Positions 61,080-64,000 of a DNA stretch of 64,000 nucleotides are shown here, one piece after another. Source of the stretch: Sphagnum compactum (taxonomy: Eukaryota; Bryophyta; Sphagnopsida; Sphagnales); the NCBI GenBank assembly GCA_965153455.1, contig OZ234493.1:28634213-28698212 (forward strand), written 5' to 3'. The notes below the pieces were generated by a model. The model saw only the letters and a program-made list of their open reading frames with translations, did no database searches and was not told where the DNA came from. Within the stretch, counting starts at the first letter, position 1. The number at the start of each line of letters is the position of its first letter. The position numbers and the translations under genes are program-made.

Positions 61080-62320
61080 ATGCACTATTTAGAAACGTGG
61101 TGGGTGTTCTTTCACAAAAATCAAAAGTTTTCAAAGGAAATGGAGAGATGGAGTGGGGGGGCCCTCAACACCTTCACCATGTCAAAATGGAGGATGTTAA
61201 GAATAGAGAGAAGCATTTTGTTTCTCATGTTGGAAAAGCCTCAAGGAAGCAAAAGGTCACCAATAATTAACATCATCTTTTGTTGGTCCAAGAACATGCC
61301 TGGGTGGTCTCCAATGCAAAGCACATTGTTGTAGCCTAGATATTAATTATTGTAGAGATTTTTTTAGGTTTTAGTTTTTTTTTTTCCCAAAAGATACAAC
61401 ACGAGTTCTCTTGTTGGTGACCATGCTCTTCGGCATCGAAGTGTGAAGATAGTCAACATTGATCATCAACTTATACAATGTTTTTGGTGATCATCCAAAA
61501 CAATTTTGCCATAAACCAAATTGGTGATCACCCACAAGAATATTTAGCCATATTTGACTATAGACCATGTATGAAAGTAAAAACTTTAAAAATCCTTCAC
61601 ATTTTTGGCTACATGTTAAAACTCAATAAAGAATTTTTGACAATTTTTTTTAACAAAAATGATGGTATCTAGTTACTTTGTGCATAGTTATGGTATAATA
61701 ATTGGTATTCCTTGCTAACATGGACATGCATGCCATCTTGACCCAAAAGAGAAATACGACTTTTAATTTATTTTTAAAAAAAATGAATGATCGCATTACA
61801 TTTGGGACAATATTATTAATTATCACATTCAAATTTAGTGTTAAGCATGTGCATGTCCCTCACTTATAAATAATAATTTATAAATTGTATACAATGTACA
61901 CTATGAGAGCACATAAATGTCATGTGTGACCTCTATCAATTAAAAACATTTTTTTTTAAAATTGTTTTTTCTTACATCACAATATCATGTGTGAATTCCC
62001 AAAAACTAAGCCCATTTTCACACCCTTGTGATGTTGACTTCATCCAAAATTTGGTATGAATCATTTTGAGTGAAACTATCGAAACTACTTTTATCCCTTG
62101 TTGCACACAAAATTTAAGAAAAAGGAGTCTTTAGTAAAGGAGTGGTTAAATTGCAAAAGGGATCAATAAATAATATGCCAGATTTTTTTTAACGACATTG
62201 AAAAGATTAAAATATAAAATCCCATATTTGAAGTGAATCTTTCAGATTTTGACCTATGAAAAGTTTCAAAATTTAATGTGTGATGTCTCAAATTGCAAGA
62301 GCGGATTTAAAGTTTTTTCT
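61080..62320. other. AT-rich intergenic DNA, no gene seen
   Basis: No supportable exon. Frames at 61043-61334 start inside the MITE and have no recognisable domain. Confidence 0.45.
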
Positions 62321-62326
62321 TTTGGT

Positions 62327-62460
62327 GGAGACTTATGTTCATCCTTCTCTGCAAGAGTGCACCAAGTGTTTGAGAGTTTTGTCTCTTTTTTATGGAGACT
62401 TATATTCATCCTTCTCTGCAAGAGTGCACCAAGTGTTGAGAGTTTTGTCTCTTTTTCGGA
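62327..62460. repeat. 67-bp tandem duplication
   Basis: GGAGACTTATGTTCATCCTT at 62327 is repeated as GGAGACTTATATTCATCCTT at 62394. Both run through CTGCAAGAGTGCACCAAGTG and TTTTGTCTCTTTTT, with a one-base indel (GTGTTTGAGAG versus GTGTTGAGAG). Confidence 0.9.
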
Positions 62461-62819
62461 ACTTGGAAATCGGTGGGTAAGGGTAGTAGGGTTAAATGTA
62501 TGCCCTTGGATCAACAATGCTCAAAAATCAAAGGATTGGGTTTCACCCTTGACCAACGGTTCTCAATAATCAATCCTTGAAGCGGGTTTTTTTTAAAAAT
62601 AAAAGAACCTACACTAAACCACTAGAGTTTTGTCAATTTGATCATGAAACCCACTGGTTATGAGAATGTTTAAATACTCCAACCAAAAGGTTCTTTATTA
62701 ACCAAATCTGAGAACTGCACGACAGTGGAATCATGTATGCTTCTCTACACTACCATTGTGCTTATCATCCTCCCTCAAATATATGGGAAATATAGAATCT
62801 ACACAAACCAGATTGAAAG

Positions 62820-63945
62820 GGGTTGAGGGTTAACTGAACATATCTTGTTGTTTGGGTACATACATGTTGCGGTTATGTCCAAACAAGGAAAAGAGAGAGA
62901 GAGGAAAATGCAGAAGCTTTCCTTGCCAAACAAACACCATACTACACATGTTTATCTATCTCCAAAAAAGAATGAAAAGACATAGGAAAATTAGACATGA
63001 GCACACAAACAAACGTACATCAGCAAAAGGCAATATGACAATTAAAAAACAATTAGTCTCAGCACATTCACACCTCAACTATTACTACTAACCAGTGCTC
63101 TCTCTCTCTCTCTCTCTCTCACTTGTTCTGTAGTTCATGCAACAGCTCAATGCAACATTTGCTTGTACTGATATTCAGCTGTTGATTGATAAGTGCAAAA
63201 AACCAGCAGCTGTGTAAGGTTTGTCATACTGCTAATATGAATCTCAATATTTCATTTGGGTGACAGCATCTCCAATTGTTGATATGTTAAGCAAAGCAAA
63301 ACAGGATTCCATTCTCTTCTGTATCTGACTACCACACCAGCAGTTTTGTCTTTTTCATCTGTCATAAGCAAAACCTCCAAAGCAAAGAAGCAGATTTTCC
63401 CAGTTCACCTCGCTTGCAAACCAACACAAGGAATCACAAAGCACAAACCCAGGAATCATAGGGGAGAAAGAAAGATGAATCTGGTGTATCATCTGTAGAT
63501 CGAAGTTCAAATGAGTAAGTACCAACTCTCTTACAGGAAGGAGACCAACTAACCTTCCATAGAAAGCATTGTCTGGTATTTGTCTCAGCATGAACAATTA
63601 TCTACAAACAATTCATACATATAGCAGTCGAGAAAGAGTAATGTAAGGTGCAGAAAAGAAACACATGAGAAATTACAAGGGTGCTCAGTACTGAGAGAAC
63701 TCAATGTGTATACAACACAATGAATACTTTCTTTGCTTGATAAACAGGGGGCAGGTACAGGAGTTTTCAATAAATTCACTCCGTTCATCTCAAAAGAATC
63801 CCCGATGTTCAAAAATTTAGGAACAAGAATCAGATGAATTGAAAGCTTCATCTAAATTAAGCCCTAAAGAGCAAAAAGAAATTGGGAATAAAAATCAGAT
63901 GAAAAGAATCCCTGGCTACCATGTGTGTACATTCATGTACACAGT
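62820..63945 (-). other. 3' flank / probable 3' UTR of the HSP70 gene
   Basis: Composition becomes less AT-rich toward the HSP70 stop. A (CT)n run lies at 63092-63121. No coding exon is recognisable, and open frames (for example minus 63355-63597) lack domain character. Confidence 0.4.
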
Positions 63946-64000
63946 TTAGTCAACTTCCTCAATCTTTGGTCCAGCACCAGATGATGGAATATCATCATCA
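63946..64000 (-). CDS. Cytosolic HSP70 (HSC70-type), C-terminal end only
   Basis: The minus strand from the window edge reads DDDIPSSGAGPKIEEVD then TAA (63948-63946). The Gly/Ser-rich tail ending in EEVD is the signature of cytosolic or nuclear HSP70s. The EEVD motif binds TPR co-chaperones such as HOP and CHIP. Organellar HSP70s end differently, and ER BiP ends in HDEL-type signals. Only the last 17 codons are inside the window; the rest of the gene lies to the right. Confidence 0.9.
   Translation of the reverse strand, partial: DDDIPSSGAGPKIEEVD

Overview
The window looks like nuclear DNA of a land plant. Genes are interrupted by short GT-AG introns (mostly 60-500 nt), the protein families are typical of plants, and the long intergenic stretches are very AT-rich and filled with small transposon relics and simple repeats. 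Exact taxonomy cannot be read from the sequence. A decayed TET/JBP-like oxygenase and other unusual transposon-type coding relics fit a seed-free plant (bryophyte, lycophyte or fern) better than a flowering plant, but that is inference.

Layout. 1-6.5 kb: AT-rich DNA with a nested cluster of inverted-repeat elements (4.83-6.22 kb). 6.76-9.29 kb (+): a four-exon type II membrane protein of the plant DUF7796, glycosyltransferase-like family. 11.63-17.64 kb (-): an 18-exon acyl-CoA-binding protein with kelch repeats and a coiled-coil tail. 19-36 kb: gene-poor AT-rich DNA. It holds a decayed methyltransferase-like coding relic (22-23.2 kb), a TAGG-type repeat (25.2-25.8 kb), and a roughly 3.3-kb island of less AT-rich, once-coding DNA (28.9-32.2 kb) between two blocks of one AT-rich satellite. 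37.67-43.31 kb (+): an RFWD3-type RING/WD40 ubiquitin ligase. 44.35-46.57 kb (-): a strictosidine-synthase-like/APMAP six-bladed propeller protein. 47-62.8 kb: AT-rich DNA with a possible Crypton-like relic, several MITEs in related pairs, minisatellites and one candidate small-protein gene. 63.95-64.0 kb (-): the last codons of a cytosolic HSP70 gene ending in EEVD.

The genes are unrelated housekeeping genes and form no pathway. They form two convergent pairs (DUF7796/ACBP and RFWD3/SSL). The most interesting parts are: the coding island at 29.3-31.9 kb, which carries the iron-binding HxD and distal His motifs of a TET/JBP-like dioxygenase in broken form; the paired MITE families, including one with a near-perfect internal hairpin; a 51-bp in-frame triplication in the ACBP gene; and an apparent frame break plus a GC-AG intron in the RFWD3 gene.
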